Program-made: the position numbers and the translations under genes | Shown: positions 7,088-15,064 of the stretch, one piece after another | Numbering within the stretch: position 1 is the first letter of the stretch | Layout of the letters: each line of letters begins with the position of its first letter | Virus record (IMG/VR): IMGVR_UViG_3300018875_000069 | Location: 1 to 40,102 of that record | From: a virus | DNA: 40,102 nucleotides | Direction: 5' to 3' (one strand) | Notes under the pieces: model-generated | Databases searched by the model: none | What the model was told of the DNA's origin: nothing | Seen by the model: only the letters and a program-made list of their open reading frames with translations

Positions 7088-7759
7088 CTAAACTTCAATG
7101 CGGCCCTGTGCTTCGTTGTAGTAGCCTCTGATTAGCTTGATCCCCTTTAAAGAAGTGAATTTGAACTCAAACAGATTGTGGGTGAAGCTGTCAGGCAGCG
7201 TGGCTTTGATGAGATTAAGCTCACTTCGCAATGCGTCCAGGTCTTGTTCATACTCCTGGCGGGTGATGTGAACGGTGGTATCCTGGACGTGATCTTGGAA
7301 CTGGGCAACGGTGACGTTCGCCTGGGAAGCGATGACGGCGGTCACGTTTTGGGCTTCCCCGATCACCGTGATCAAAGTGAAAATCTGCTCCACCGGTTCA
7401 CTGGTGAAGGCCGGCAGGTAGTCTGCCAGATCACCAGCGTTGGCCACGCAGTACAGGATTTCCCCCTCGTCCGGATCTTCCGCAAACAATCCAATCTCGC
7501 GGATATACATCCCCGTTGTCAGATTCTCATTGGACAGCATGGTTCTGGCATGTGTCTGTCCCTCCCCAATGATCTTCAACTCCAGGATGGGCAGCTCCAT
7601 TGTTTCATGAACCAGCGCAGTAAGCCGTCGCAAACTGTCCCGGTCCGGAACATGCCCGTCTCCAATGGCGATCCGGGTAAAATTTAAGGGAGTGCCGGTC
7701 TGTGCCTTGGTCTGCAAGGCCAGGCCTTTTTCAGTCAGTACAGTTTGTCCGAACGACAC
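7088..7759 (-). CDS. Tail fibre base / tail-collar N-terminal protein (gpH-like)
   Basis: 223 aa. The N-terminus (SFGQTVLTEKGLALQTKAQT, then TPLNFTRIAIGDG) is the conserved phage tail-fibre N-terminal domain that docks on the baseplate in P2-like phages (gpH family). MYIREIGLFAEDPDEGEILY at about 103-122 is the second signature. The C-terminal part (about 165-223) is a coiled coil (VAQFQDHVQDTTVHITRQEY) and a short tip. It is much shorter than P2 gpH, and the distal fibre is the separate 1175-aa protein encoded next. The gene starts immediately after gpI. Confidence 0.87.
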   Translation of the reverse strand: MSFGQTVLTEKGLALQTKAQTGTPLNFTRIAIGDGHVPDRDSLRRLTALVHETMELPILELKIIGEGQTHARTMLSNENLTTGMYIREIGLFAEDPDEGEILYCVANAGDLADYLPAFTSEPVEQIFTLITVIGEAQNVTAVIASQANVTVAQFQDHVQDTTVHITRQEYEQDLDALRSELNLIKATLPDSFTHNLFEFKFTSLKGIKLIRGYYNEAQGRIEV

Positions 7760-8326
7760 TCATATCACCTCCGGATTGATCGTGACACATTTCATGCGAG
7801 TGACCTTCCCGCCGATAAACATGGCGGAATCGTTGTCGCGTATGATGTTGACGACTTGCAAACGTGTGCTTTTTCGTTTTGCGGAGTCTACCGCGCGCAG
7901 CATCTCTTTGAACCTTTCCTCGCTGGTTATACGATCCCGAGTGGTGATCTTGAAGTGGTACGGTTCTCCCCCATACTCAAACCACTCGACCACCTGGGCC
8001 ACATCAAAGGCAATGGTGACTACTTCCTCCACCGCCGATGGGGTGCCCTTTCGCTCATGCCATTGGCGGCTGTTTTTCACCAGCGCTCGTTTCTTTTCCA
8101 TCGGGAGTGCCGGGTCATAAAAGTCAACGTGATATTCCCAGGCAAGGAGATCTACAACCGGTTCGGGCAACTCGTCAATGCGCGGATGTAGAACCACCTC
8201 AACGATAGCCTTGGAGATGGCCTGGAGTTCAGGAGTGAGGGCTTCGGCCATCGCTACAAACTGAGGATCTTTCTTCAAGCTCTCCGGCAAGATCGCCAGA
8301 AGTGCTGCGGAATATATATCAGTCAT
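7760..8326 (-). CDS. P2 gpI-like baseplate wedge protein
   Basis: 188 aa. The N-terminal helix (IYSAALLAILPESLKKDPQF), the DELPEPVVDLLAWEYHVDFY region (about 52-71) and REAL-like tail (KRALVKNSRQWHERKGTPSA at about 83-102) match the phage tail protein I family. In P2 this protein connects the baseplate wedge (gpJ) with the fibres (gpH). It overlaps gpJ by 8 bases upstream and abuts the fibre gene downstream, keeping the J-I-H order. Confidence 0.9.
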   Translation of the reverse strand: MTDIYSAALLAILPESLKKDPQFVAMAEALTPELQAISKAIVEVVLHPRIDELPEPVVDLLAWEYHVDFYDPALPMEKKRALVKNSRQWHERKGTPSAVEEVVTIAFDVAQVVEWFEYGGEPYHFKITTRDRITSEERFKEMLRAVDSAKRKSTRLQVVNIIRDNDSAMFIGGKVTRMKCVTINPEVI

Positions 8327-9434
8327 TCTCTAGCCCCCCATAGGTGACGGTGACCTGAGCGTCAACGGCGAACTGGTAGTTCTCGATGGTCTGGAAAACG
8401 GGCGATACAACACTTACCCGCTTTGCTCCTGTATTTTTCACTCGCGCGATGAGCTCCGAAGGGTCGATATTTCGGCCGAGTTTGGACTTTTGCCAGATGC
8501 GGTACTCATCCACTGCCTGCTGCACCCGGGACTGGGTGCTTGCGGCTATGCTGCTGTCCGCATGGTGTATCCAGTAGGTGAGCTCAATGTTGTAGGAGAT
8601 CGCTTCAGGTGCCAACACTTGCACATAATCGGTAAGTGGCCGGCGGGTTCGGTCATTACAAGCGGCATATACCAGGTCAAGGATCTCCTGCCCCGGGATC
8701 GCACCGTTTTGTAACAGAGGTCGGATCTCAATTTCGCCGGCTGCCGGGCTGCGCACGGAAACATCCACGATCAACGGACTGGCAGATTTTGCCCAATAGA
8801 CATATGCCCCTTCTGGCCCCGCCGTCGAAAATCCCTCTGGGGCTTGGCGGATACGCTCTGCGTATGAATCATCATCCTCTTCATCGGCTCCGCCTTCGGT
8901 AGTTGTCAGATTCTCCACCTTCTGAACCCACCGCAGAGGATCCACCAGTTGATTGATCTGCCCCGGCAGATAGCCGTTCCCTATTGCTCCGGACACCGTA
9001 CACTCTACCGGGATATCCACGCTCGTTTGCCCGCCAGATACGATGACGTCCGCTTTTGTTTCAAAGAAAACCCCGTCACCAGCAGTCACCCGGGTGCCGG
9101 CCGAGATGACTTGTTGACGGGGGGTAGAAAGTGTGAAACGCACGGTCGTTCTCGCTTTTTTCGGCTCCAGTCTCGGTGTCTTTACAAACTCTCCTTTGTG
9201 ATCCAGCATATCCCCGATGGCGTATGCTAACAGGTTCTGTTTGGCGCTGGAGTCAACCAAGACGCGCTGTTGTGTCAAAATCGTTACGATTGTCTGCAAA
9301 AACTTACGGCGGGGGTCGGCCGGCGCAAGCGTTGTGCTGAGTTCTTTTTCGACGGCCGTGACAAGTTCGGTTTCTATCTGCTGTGGTGACTTCTCGGCAA
9401 ACGTCACTTCAGGTAAATTAAATCGCGGTTTCAT
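8319..9434 (-). CDS. Baseplate J-like protein (P2 gpJ family)
   Basis: 371 aa. It has the Baseplate_J signature: a beta-rich centre (GTRVTAGDGVFFETKADVIV...), ATEGGADEEDDDSYAERIR-type acidic loop at about 179-193 and the FSTAGPEGAYVYWAKSASP motif at about 197-215. This protein forms the wedge that holds the baseplate closed until contraction. It overlaps the upstream gp25-like gene by 17 bases and the downstream gpI gene by 8. Confidence 0.95.
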   Translation of the reverse strand: MKPRFNLPEVTFAEKSPQQIETELVTAVEKELSTTLAPADPRRKFLQTIVTILTQQRVLVDSSAKQNLLAYAIGDMLDHKGEFVKTPRLEPKKARTTVRFTLSTPRQQVISAGTRVTAGDGVFFETKADVIVSGGQTSVDIPVECTVSGAIGNGYLPGQINQLVDPLRWVQKVENLTTTEGGADEEDDDSYAERIRQAPEGFSTAGPEGAYVYWAKSASPLIVDVSVRSPAAGEIEIRPLLQNGAIPGQEILDLVYAACNDRTRRPLTDYVQVLAPEAISYNIELTYWIHHADSSIAASTQSRVQQAVDEYRIWQKSKLGRNIDPSELIARVKNTGAKRVSVVSPVFQTIENYQFAVDAQVTVTYGGLEND

Positions 9435-9735
9435 CGACTCTCACCCTCACGATGGGCTTCAATTGCCCTTCATTTTCGTCTCCAGCAAAACGAATCTGCA
9501 CCACTTCTGCGCGTGACTCATACCTGCGCAGCGCCTCCATGACGCGGGCGGTCATCCGCGCTTGCGCCACCGGCAAGGGTGCATCCAGATCCGGACTCCA
9601 GGCAAAGTCCCGATCCAGAGGGCAAGAGAACGCTATGGTCGCCAGGATAAAGGCCACGTTTTGCAGAACCGCTTGAACCCCTTTTGCTCCAAAATCGTAC
9701 TGGACCACTTCGCCTGTCACTTCATACTCGTTCAC
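9418..9735 (-). CDS. gpW/gp25-like baseplate protein
   Basis: 105 aa. The family pattern is clear: a TIAFSCPLDRDFAW stretch at about 33-46 (the gp25/lysozyme-like fold) and the Y/E-SRAEVVQIRF region at about 73-83, which corresponds to the EPR core-bundle motif region. It nucleates the baseplate wedge together with gpJ and initiates sheath assembly. The start overlaps the stop of the gpU-like gene by 4 bases (ATGA). Confidence 0.85.
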   Translation of the reverse strand: MNEYEVTGEVVQYDFGAKGVQAVLQNVAFILATIAFSCPLDRDFAWSPDLDAPLPVAQARMTARVMEALRRYESRAEVVQIRFAGDENEGQLKPIVRVRVDETAI

Positions 9736-10139
9736 TTGCCCTTCCCTCCTTCAGCTGGATATTCTTTGAGTGTCAGATCAACGTCAGCTTGCAGCAGTAT
9801 TCCGTTCCCAGAGTGCGTCTTGTGTCCCTCCTGGATGCTCTCCAGCAGCCACAGGTTTTGCGACACAGGCTGTCCTCCGACGATGAACGGAGCGAGTTGC
9901 CCGGTGTCTCGCATCTTGCGGAGACGCTCTAATTCGGCCTTTGGATTGACGCCCAGCTGGGCTGACAGTCGAACTGAGAAGGTGATTTCCTCTTGGCCAG
10001 GTCCAAGGAATTCTGGCTTTGGCTTGGCATACAACACATCGTGATTGGCCCAGCGCGCTTCCCCGGTGCGTTTCAAGTCGTGAAAGGTGCGGATGAGGTT
10101 TGAGGATACCTCAAAAACCACTTCTCCAAACGTTGCCAC
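9732..10139 (-). CDS. P2 gpU-like tail protein
   Basis: 135 aa. The opening MATFGEVVFEVSS and LKRTGEARWANHDVLYAKPK (about 23-42), followed by FLGPGQEEITFSVRLSAQLG, are typical of the P2 gpU family (tail terminus/baseplate protein). GG..VSQNLWLLESI (about 87-102) is the second conserved block. In P2, U precedes X and D; here it lies between the spike (V) and gp25-like (W) genes, a rearranged order seen in some Firmicute P2-like tails. Confidence 0.82.
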   Translation of the reverse strand: MATFGEVVFEVSSNLIRTFHDLKRTGEARWANHDVLYAKPKPEFLGPGQEEITFSVRLSAQLGVNPKAELERLRKMRDTGQLAPFIVGGQPVSQNLWLLESIQEGHKTHSGNGILLQADVDLTLKEYPAEGGKGK

Positions 10140-10154
10140 TACCCCATACGATCA

Positions 10155-10688
10155 TCAGCTCCATTCTTCCGGTGGTTCCGGAGGCATCGGTTCGTTGGTG
10201 TTTACTCCTCCGGACAGCGTGATGCTGCCGTCGATCGTCAGCCCTTTGGGCAGAACCATCTTGAATTCTTCTGTTGCGATCACTTTGATCGGGGCGTTGA
10301 TCTCCAGCCGAATCGGCTGTGTCAGGCGGGTTTTGACGGACCCTTTCAACACCAACTTGAGCAGATGTTCCTCGTGGTCGTACTCGATATAGGTCCCGTC
10401 CGGGAACTCCAGGCGGCGTTTGGCCGCGCTGGTCACCGGCGGCGGATCCTCATCCGAGTAAACGGACCCCAAAACCAGCCCGTCTATGTCGCCGTTCGGG
10501 GAGTATAGGCACCATACCTGTTCACCAGGAGTGGGCATCCAGTAGTCCCTGACTCCCAAAGTGCCGCGCTGTAAGACGGACAATTCGTAGGAAACTACCC
10601 CCCGATCCTCAAATGCCACCCGAGCTGTTCCAGCCTCAGGGTTGACCGAAGAAACGATGCCGCATCTTATCAGCCGCGATTCTCTCAT
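10155..10688 (-). CDS. Baseplate spike/hub protein (P2 gpV / gp45-like)
   Basis: 177 aa from the ATG at 10688, which overlaps the gpD stop (ATGA) and has GGAGGGG 5 bases upstream; an ATG six codons earlier lies before that site. Residues about 10-75 form the OB-fold (IVSSVNPEAGTARVAFED, then WMPTPGEQVWCLYSPNGDI), and about 95-165 form a beta-helix-like tail (KRRLEFPDGTYIEYDHEEH...). It punctures the outer envelope during injection. The C-terminus is proline-rich (PMPPEPPEE), possibly a PAAR-tip substitute or disordered end. Confidence 0.88.
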   Translation of the reverse strand: MRESRLIRCGIVSSVNPEAGTARVAFEDRGVVSYELSVLQRGTLGVRDYWMPTPGEQVWCLYSPNGDIDGLVLGSVYSDEDPPPVTSAAKRRLEFPDGTYIEYDHEEHLLKLVLKGSVKTRLTQPIRLEINAPIKVIATEEFKMVLPKGLTIDGSITLSGGVNTNEPMPPEPPEEWS

Positions 10689-11698
10689 CAATACCCCTCC
10701 AAACATCTGCGGAGATCCAGTTGCACTTCGTAACCGTTCGATTGGCTGTGTACCGCCCGCGTGATGATGTACTTCCCATCAATCTTGCCGAATCCGGCCA
10801 GATCGATGGTGATCCCGGCCGCAAAACGGGTGTCTCCGGGCATCGTCAGGGAAAAAGTGACTGCGTTGCGATTGGCTTCTCTGAGCTTTTTCTTGGCGAG
10901 CCGCTGGGCTTCCTTAACTGAGGAAACCTGCTGGTTTACATGCAAGGTTCGACCGGTTTTTGGAGCATTCGGGGGCGTGAAAGTGTAGTCGATTTTCTTC
11001 TTGCCTTTTGAACTGTGGTATACAACCCGGCACGCGCGGTACAATCCCTGGGTAGTCCTCTTTCCCTGGTAAGACTTCACATGCTCGGGCCGAATCGTGG
11101 CCACCGCTGGCTTTTTCTCATACTCTTCCTCGTCAAAGATCACCATGTCCGAACCGGTTATCTTTAGGCAGAGGCCGGCATCGTTGCAAAGACGCATCAA
11201 AAAAGCCAGGTCGGTTTCGCCTGACTGTTCCACTCGATCATACTCCGGGTCGTCGTCTACTTGGTAGATCAGCCTCAGCTTTGCCTTGCCGGCGATATCT
11301 TTGGCAATGACGGACAACTTCACTTTTTCCCATGCCCGATACTTTTCCTGCCCTCGCAAGGAAGAGCTTTCTGGCACGGAAATACCTTTGATCGTTGCTG
11401 CCGATGGCGGCCCGGATATATCCACTTCATCGATTTCAAACTTCCCGATCGGTAACGCATCTACTTTGCCGTCTTGTTCCCAGTGCTCTCGAACAATTTT
11501 TCCGGTCAGTTCTGCCCCGTGATCCGGCATCCATGGGCCTATCCAGCGTTTGTCCTCGTCTTTGACCTTGATCTGCAGATCATCTGCCTGGCCACTCAGA
11601 TTGTCCGTATAGCTCCATGAGAGAAGATCCGGCTGCAGGTCAGCGGTGATGTCTTTGTTTTGGTAGGAGATCTGCAGTCGAGCTCGTCTTGCGTTCAT
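10688..11698 (-). CDS. Late control protein D-like tail hub (P2 gpD)
   Basis: 336 aa if started at the ATG at 11698, which overlaps the tail protein X stop. The longer open frame upstream only re-reads gene X in another frame. The fold is the gpD/gp27 hub: an N-terminal beta domain (LQISYQNKDITADLQPDLLS), the LTGKIVREHW strand, VSVIAKDIAGKAKLRLIYQV-type segment and the DLAFLMRLCNDAGL motif (about 163-176). The protein forms the central hub between tube and spike. The D family in P2 has a late-control side phenotype; no evidence for that here. Confidence 0.9.
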   Translation of the reverse strand: MNARRARLQISYQNKDITADLQPDLLSWSYTDNLSGQADDLQIKVKDEDKRWIGPWMPDHGAELTGKIVREHWEQDGKVDALPIGKFEIDEVDISGPPSAATIKGISVPESSSLRGQEKYRAWEKVKLSVIAKDIAGKAKLRLIYQVDDDPEYDRVEQSGETDLAFLMRLCNDAGLCLKITGSDMVIFDEEEYEKKPAVATIRPEHVKSYQGKRTTQGLYRACRVVYHSSKGKKKIDYTFTPPNAPKTGRTLHVNQQVSSVKEAQRLAKKKLREANRNAVTFSLTMPGDTRFAAGITIDLAGFGKIDGKYIITRAVHSQSNGYEVQLDLRRCLEGY

Positions 11699-11910
11699 CA
11701 GCTTTCCCCCCGTTTCCAGGGTGGAAGATTGTCCGGCTCCGGGATCGGAATATCCGGTATCGTCATCCGGACGTTGGCCGGGAATATGACCAAATGCTGA
11801 TATTGCGGATTGGCTTCCAAGAGTTCGGTCATGTAGTATTCGCTTCCCAGCGTTCGCTTGGCGATGGTATCCCACATATCACCTTGTGCTGTTACATACA
11901 CCCTGCTCAA
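11698..11910 (-). CDS. Tail protein X, LysM-like (P2 gpX)
   Basis: 70 aa. VYVTAQGDMWDTIAKRTLGS...LLEANPQYQHLVIFP is a LysM-like repeat as in the P2 gpX family. In phages the domain glues the hub and tube in the baseplate rather than binding the bacterial wall. It overlaps the tape-measure stop (4 bases) and the D start (1 base). Confidence 0.92.
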   Translation of the reverse strand: MSRVYVTAQGDMWDTIAKRTLGSEYYMTELLEANPQYQHLVIFPANVRMTIPDIPIPEPDNLPPWKRGES

Positions 11911-14069
11911 CTAAACGCCAACCTCCTTTGCTGGTGCATCCACTCATTAGCCTGTTTCTCAAAAGAGCGCTTGTCTTGTTGCAACACCTCGGATACTCCC
12001 GACGCGTCGTTTGCCTGAATCGTCGGGGAATAAACGAACTGAAAAGTCGCACCCGATGAAGAGTTTTTGAGGGAGAGATAATCGCGGTTCTCCCTAGCTG
12101 TAAGCACACCTTCCCCGCGGTGCAGTAAAGCCAGATATCCATCGTGGGGTACATACTCCCGACCGGTTGCATGGGACCCGTCGACTCCCATGTTCCGCAT
12201 CGCTTTTCGCTCGTTCATCTTCCGAATCTGGACAGAGTAGTCCATCTTTATTTCCGGAATATGGGCAATGCTAGCCCCCGTCAGCTTATTCCACGCAGTG
12301 ATAAGGGGGTTTAGAATAGCGATCGCTTTGTTTACTCCGGAAGCGAAGTGATTATTGATGCTTACCCAAAGATCCGCCGCATACTGTTGCACATCATCCC
12401 AATGACGGTACAGAGTGATACCTGCCGCGATTATCGCGCCAACGGGGCCGAGGATAGAAAGCGCCATTTCAGGATACTGCTTGAATCTCGCAAATAGATT
12501 ATTGAGTCCTTTCCGCACGGTCTCGTTTGTTTGGTAGAGATATACCAGAGTGCCAATCAACGTAGAGACCGCGATCACTATCAGACCAATGGGGTTGGCT
12601 GCCATCGCCATATTGAGTGCAAGAGTGGCTGCACGGACACCGTTAATCACACCGTTCAGAGTAAGGAACGCCACCCTGGCCGACCCCAAAGCAATAGCTA
12701 GCTGGATGATAGTTTTAACCGCTTCCGGATTGGCTTTGGCCCACTCTGCAACCTTCACTGCAACCGATCCAATTTTGCTAAATGCATCGTTTAGCATGGG
12801 CAATAGAGAACTACCAAGCGATGCCCCTACTTCCGCCATTTTGTTTTTCAGGATCTGCAGCTGTGCTGAAGTGTTTTGCATTCTTGCCGCAAACTCCCGG
12901 GACATCGAGCCTTTTGCAGCTTCACCGCTAGCTAAAGCCAATTGTCTGCGGAACTCTTCAATGTTTTGAGCCAGCCTTGCTGCGTCATCCCCATATTCCT
13001 TCCCGAATAGTTGAACAGTGACGGCGGTTTGTTGCTCCTTCGGCAACTTATTGATGGCCGCAAGTACCTTTTGGATGGTACCCGTGGCATCCTTCGCCAT
13101 ACCGTTTTGCACCTCGGATGCTGTCATACCCAAGGCTTCCAGTCCTTCTTGGAATCGTGCAGGCTGTTTGGTGGCAATCGCGAGTTCGCGCATCATGGCA
13201 TTTGCGGCCGTGGCTGCCACCTCTGCGGATGAACCAGTCGTTAGGAAGGTTGATGCTAGAGCTGCTGCGTCTTTGGCTGACATACCCACTTGCTGAGCAG
13301 TGCCGGAGATTCGGTTCAGAACCTCGATGATATCCGCCCCCTTACTGATGGCGTTATCATCCAGGAAGTTGATCGAATCAGCAAGTTCATTTACGGCTGT
13401 CACGGGGATCTTGAAGTTAGTGGCGACTTTCCCCATTTTTTCCGCCAATTCTCCGGCTGGCGCATCAAAAGCCGTAGCCATCATTGCTGCTGTCCGGGTA
13501 AAGCCAATCAGTGCTTCACGTGCAACCCCCATCCTCGCTCCAGCGGTTACCATATCCGCAATCTCGTTGGTGGCAATAGGGATTTCATGACCCACTTGCT
13601 GGATCCGCTTGGCCATATCGTAGTAGACAGCGGTAAGTTTCCCGCTTTGATCCCGCGCCCCCTCCACTTGTCGTGCTACTCCGAGCATCGCGTCTTCGAA
13701 AGCCATAGCTTGAGTTACTGCTATAGCAAATGGAGAGGCAGCAACCCCAACAGCCGCAAATTGTCCGGCCAGTTGGCTTTGCTGCCCCTGAATCTCGTTA
13801 TATTTTGCTTGAGCTTGAGATAATTGCTTCTGCCTCGCCAAAACCGCATCTAGTTGTTTCGTCAGCTTTTGATGGGCGGCTGCGTACTTTTCAGCAGCAA
13901 TCGTCCCGTTTTTATAGTCCTGCTCAAGCCGTTTAATCTGATCTTTGAGGGATTTGGCGGTATTGCCAAGATCTCGAATACGACCGGTTGCCTGGGCAAA
14001 GGATGATTGGAAGGTGGACATGATCTTCCCGGCAATCGCAAAACTTATTTCGTGCAGTTTACGAGCCAT
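11907..14069 (-). CDS. Tail tape measure protein (P2 gpT / TP901-like)
   Basis: 720 aa. An N-terminal coiled coil (about 20-100) is followed by the TP901-type core (about 120-390) with AFEDAMLGVARQVEGA and QLFGKEYGDDAARL (about 353-366). A hydrophobic segment follows (about 451-512, including IQLAIALGSARVAFLTLNGV and PIGLIVIAVSTLIGTLVYLY) and then a C-terminal hub-binding part. Length implies a tail of very roughly 100 nm by the usual residue rule. It determines tail length and probably forms the membrane channel on injection. The start follows the E' frame by an overlap of 11 bases. Confidence 0.95.
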   Translation of the reverse strand: MARKLHEISFAIAGKIMSTFQSSFAQATGRIRDLGNTAKSLKDQIKRLEQDYKNGTIAAEKYAAAHQKLTKQLDAVLARQKQLSQAQAKYNEIQGQQSQLAGQFAAVGVAASPFAIAVTQAMAFEDAMLGVARQVEGARDQSGKLTAVYYDMAKRIQQVGHEIPIATNEIADMVTAGARMGVAREALIGFTRTAAMMATAFDAPAGELAEKMGKVATNFKIPVTAVNELADSINFLDDNAISKGADIIEVLNRISGTAQQVGMSAKDAAALASTFLTTGSSAEVAATAANAMMRELAIATKQPARFQEGLEALGMTASEVQNGMAKDATGTIQKVLAAINKLPKEQQTAVTVQLFGKEYGDDAARLAQNIEEFRRQLALASGEAAKGSMSREFAARMQNTSAQLQILKNKMAEVGASLGSSLLPMLNDAFSKIGSVAVKVAEWAKANPEAVKTIIQLAIALGSARVAFLTLNGVINGVRAATLALNMAMAANPIGLIVIAVSTLIGTLVYLYQTNETVRKGLNNLFARFKQYPEMALSILGPVGAIIAAGITLYRHWDDVQQYAADLWVSINNHFASGVNKAIAILNPLITAWNKLTGASIAHIPEIKMDYSVQIRKMNERKAMRNMGVDGSHATGREYVPHDGYLALLHRGEGVLTARENRDYLSLKNSSSGATFQFVYSPTIQANDASGVSEVLQQDKRSFEKQANEWMHQQRRLAFS

Positions 14070-14250
14070 TCCGGTTCACCTTCCTTTCTTCCTCAAGTTC
14101 AATTGCAGCATCCAGGAATGAGTAAAACTGCCACAATGGCAATTCAAGCCACTCAAACACAGATGTGTGAGTGGCTTGTGCCATACTTATCGCCTGTTTT
14201 TTCAGGGTGATCAATTGATGTCTGCTGTCAAAACCGTACTGTACAAAAAA
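14059..14250 (-). CDS. E' extension of tail chaperone, reached by -1 ribosomal frameshift
   Basis: The minus strand has the heptamer T TTT TTG at 14244-14250, in frame near the end of gene E (preceded by A AAT, a second possible slip site). Shifting -1 opens a frame that runs 61 codons to a TAA at 14059, overlapping the tape-measure start. It reads ...AISMAQATHTSVFEWLELP, then LWQFYSFLDAAIELEEERK. No ATG with a ribosome site starts this frame, so it must be made as an E-E' fusion of about 151 aa. P2 uses the same T TTT TTG slip in its E gene (known from the literature). The product is a tape-measure chaperone. Confidence 0.87.
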   Translation of the reverse strand, partial: FFVQYGFDSRHQLITLKKQAISMAQATHTSVFEWLELPLWQFYSFLDAAIELEEERKVNRNGS

Positions 14251-14513
14251 TTTTGTACCTTGGTGGTGACCAACAGAAAATCTGATGCATCAAGCGTGAG
14301 AATGTCATCGACCACAAGACCCGACATTTTGGCTGCCGCGACAGCAAACCCGTATTGGCTAAAGAGAGGGTTGGGGTTGATCAAATCGCCGGATGCCCGC
14401 ACTTGCCGCTCAACATCAACCACATCCTTACCGTTAAACCCGGCCGTGTTCAGTTTGAGCACTTCGATTGTTTGTTCGTCCTTTTTAATCGGCTTGCAAA
14501 GTTTGATTTCCAT
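14211..14513 (-). CDS. Tail assembly chaperone gpE
   Basis: 100 aa. The sequence (LCKPIKKDEQTIEVLKLNTA...GKDVVDVERQVRASG) and position between the tube and the tape measure match the P2 gpE/TAC_7 family. It coats the tape measure during tail assembly together with its frameshifted form. The heptamer for frameshifting lies at codons 88-90. A GGGGG ribosome site lies about 10 bases before the ATG. Confidence 0.88.
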   Translation of the reverse strand: MEIKLCKPIKKDEQTIEVLKLNTAGFNGKDVVDVERQVRASGDLINPNPLFSQYGFAVAAAKMSGLVVDDILTLDASDFLLVTTKVQNFLYSTVLTADIN

Positions 14514-14527
14514 GCATTATTTGCCCC

Positions 14528-15049
14528 CTAAACTCCCAGAATTTTTCGAGTTTCTTTCAGCAAGTCCACGCCATCGATGACGCATACATAGTTCATCTTG
14601 TCGATCTCGACCAGCGTTTTACCGTCATACTGAATTTTGAGGTAAAGCGCCTCAATCTCGGTTGTACCGTCCGAGGATGCATTTTTTCCAAGTTTCCCGA
14701 TCTCGTTATTGGTTGTAGGACCTTGGACTACAACTCGAACGCCTACCTGTTTGTAGGTTCCGTTGCCGGCGTCGTATACTTGGACCACACCGCGGAGATC
14801 CAGGCGATGAGATCGTTGTGCGGAGAGTTTGATCTGCTCCTGTGTGATGGTCCGCCAGGTCAATTGTACCTTCATGCTCTGGAACTGACCGATTGTGGGA
14901 GATTCAAACTCGCCGGCGATACCCGCTCCGCTTACGGTTTCCACCAAACTTTGCAGGGGTGGTAGCGTTACATCTACGACCCCAAGCAAGTCATTTGTTC
15001 CATCCCGGTAAACCCGGAAATCGGTGATTCTTTCGGGAATCTTGTTCAT
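14528..15049 (-). CDS. Major tail tube protein (P2 FII-like)
   Basis: 173 aa, the usual FII length. The opening PERITDFRVYRDGTNDLLGV, the SGAGIAGEFESPTIGQFQSM block (about 40-59) and the end NYVCVIDGVDLLKETRKILG are diagnostic of the phage tube family. It polymerises into the inner tube through which DNA passes. GGAGGT lies 9 bases before the ATG, 15 bases after the sheath stop. Confidence 0.94.
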   Translation of the reverse strand: MNKIPERITDFRVYRDGTNDLLGVVDVTLPPLQSLVETVSGAGIAGEFESPTIGQFQSMKVQLTWRTITQEQIKLSAQRSHRLDLRGVVQVYDAGNGTYKQVGVRVVVQGPTTNNEIGKLGKNASSDGTTEIEALYLKIQYDGKTLVEIDKMNYVCVIDGVDLLKETRKILGV

Positions 15050-15064
15050 GCTATTTCACCTCCA

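Noticed and set aside
11699-11875. N-terminal extension of the tail hub protein D
   Set aside because: These 59 codons re-read tail protein X in another frame; the ATG at 11698 fits the D family start and the overlap pattern of the operon.
12550-12969. Plus-strand open frames opposite the tape measure gene
   Set aside because: They mirror the alanine-rich helical coding of the tape measure and have no start signals.
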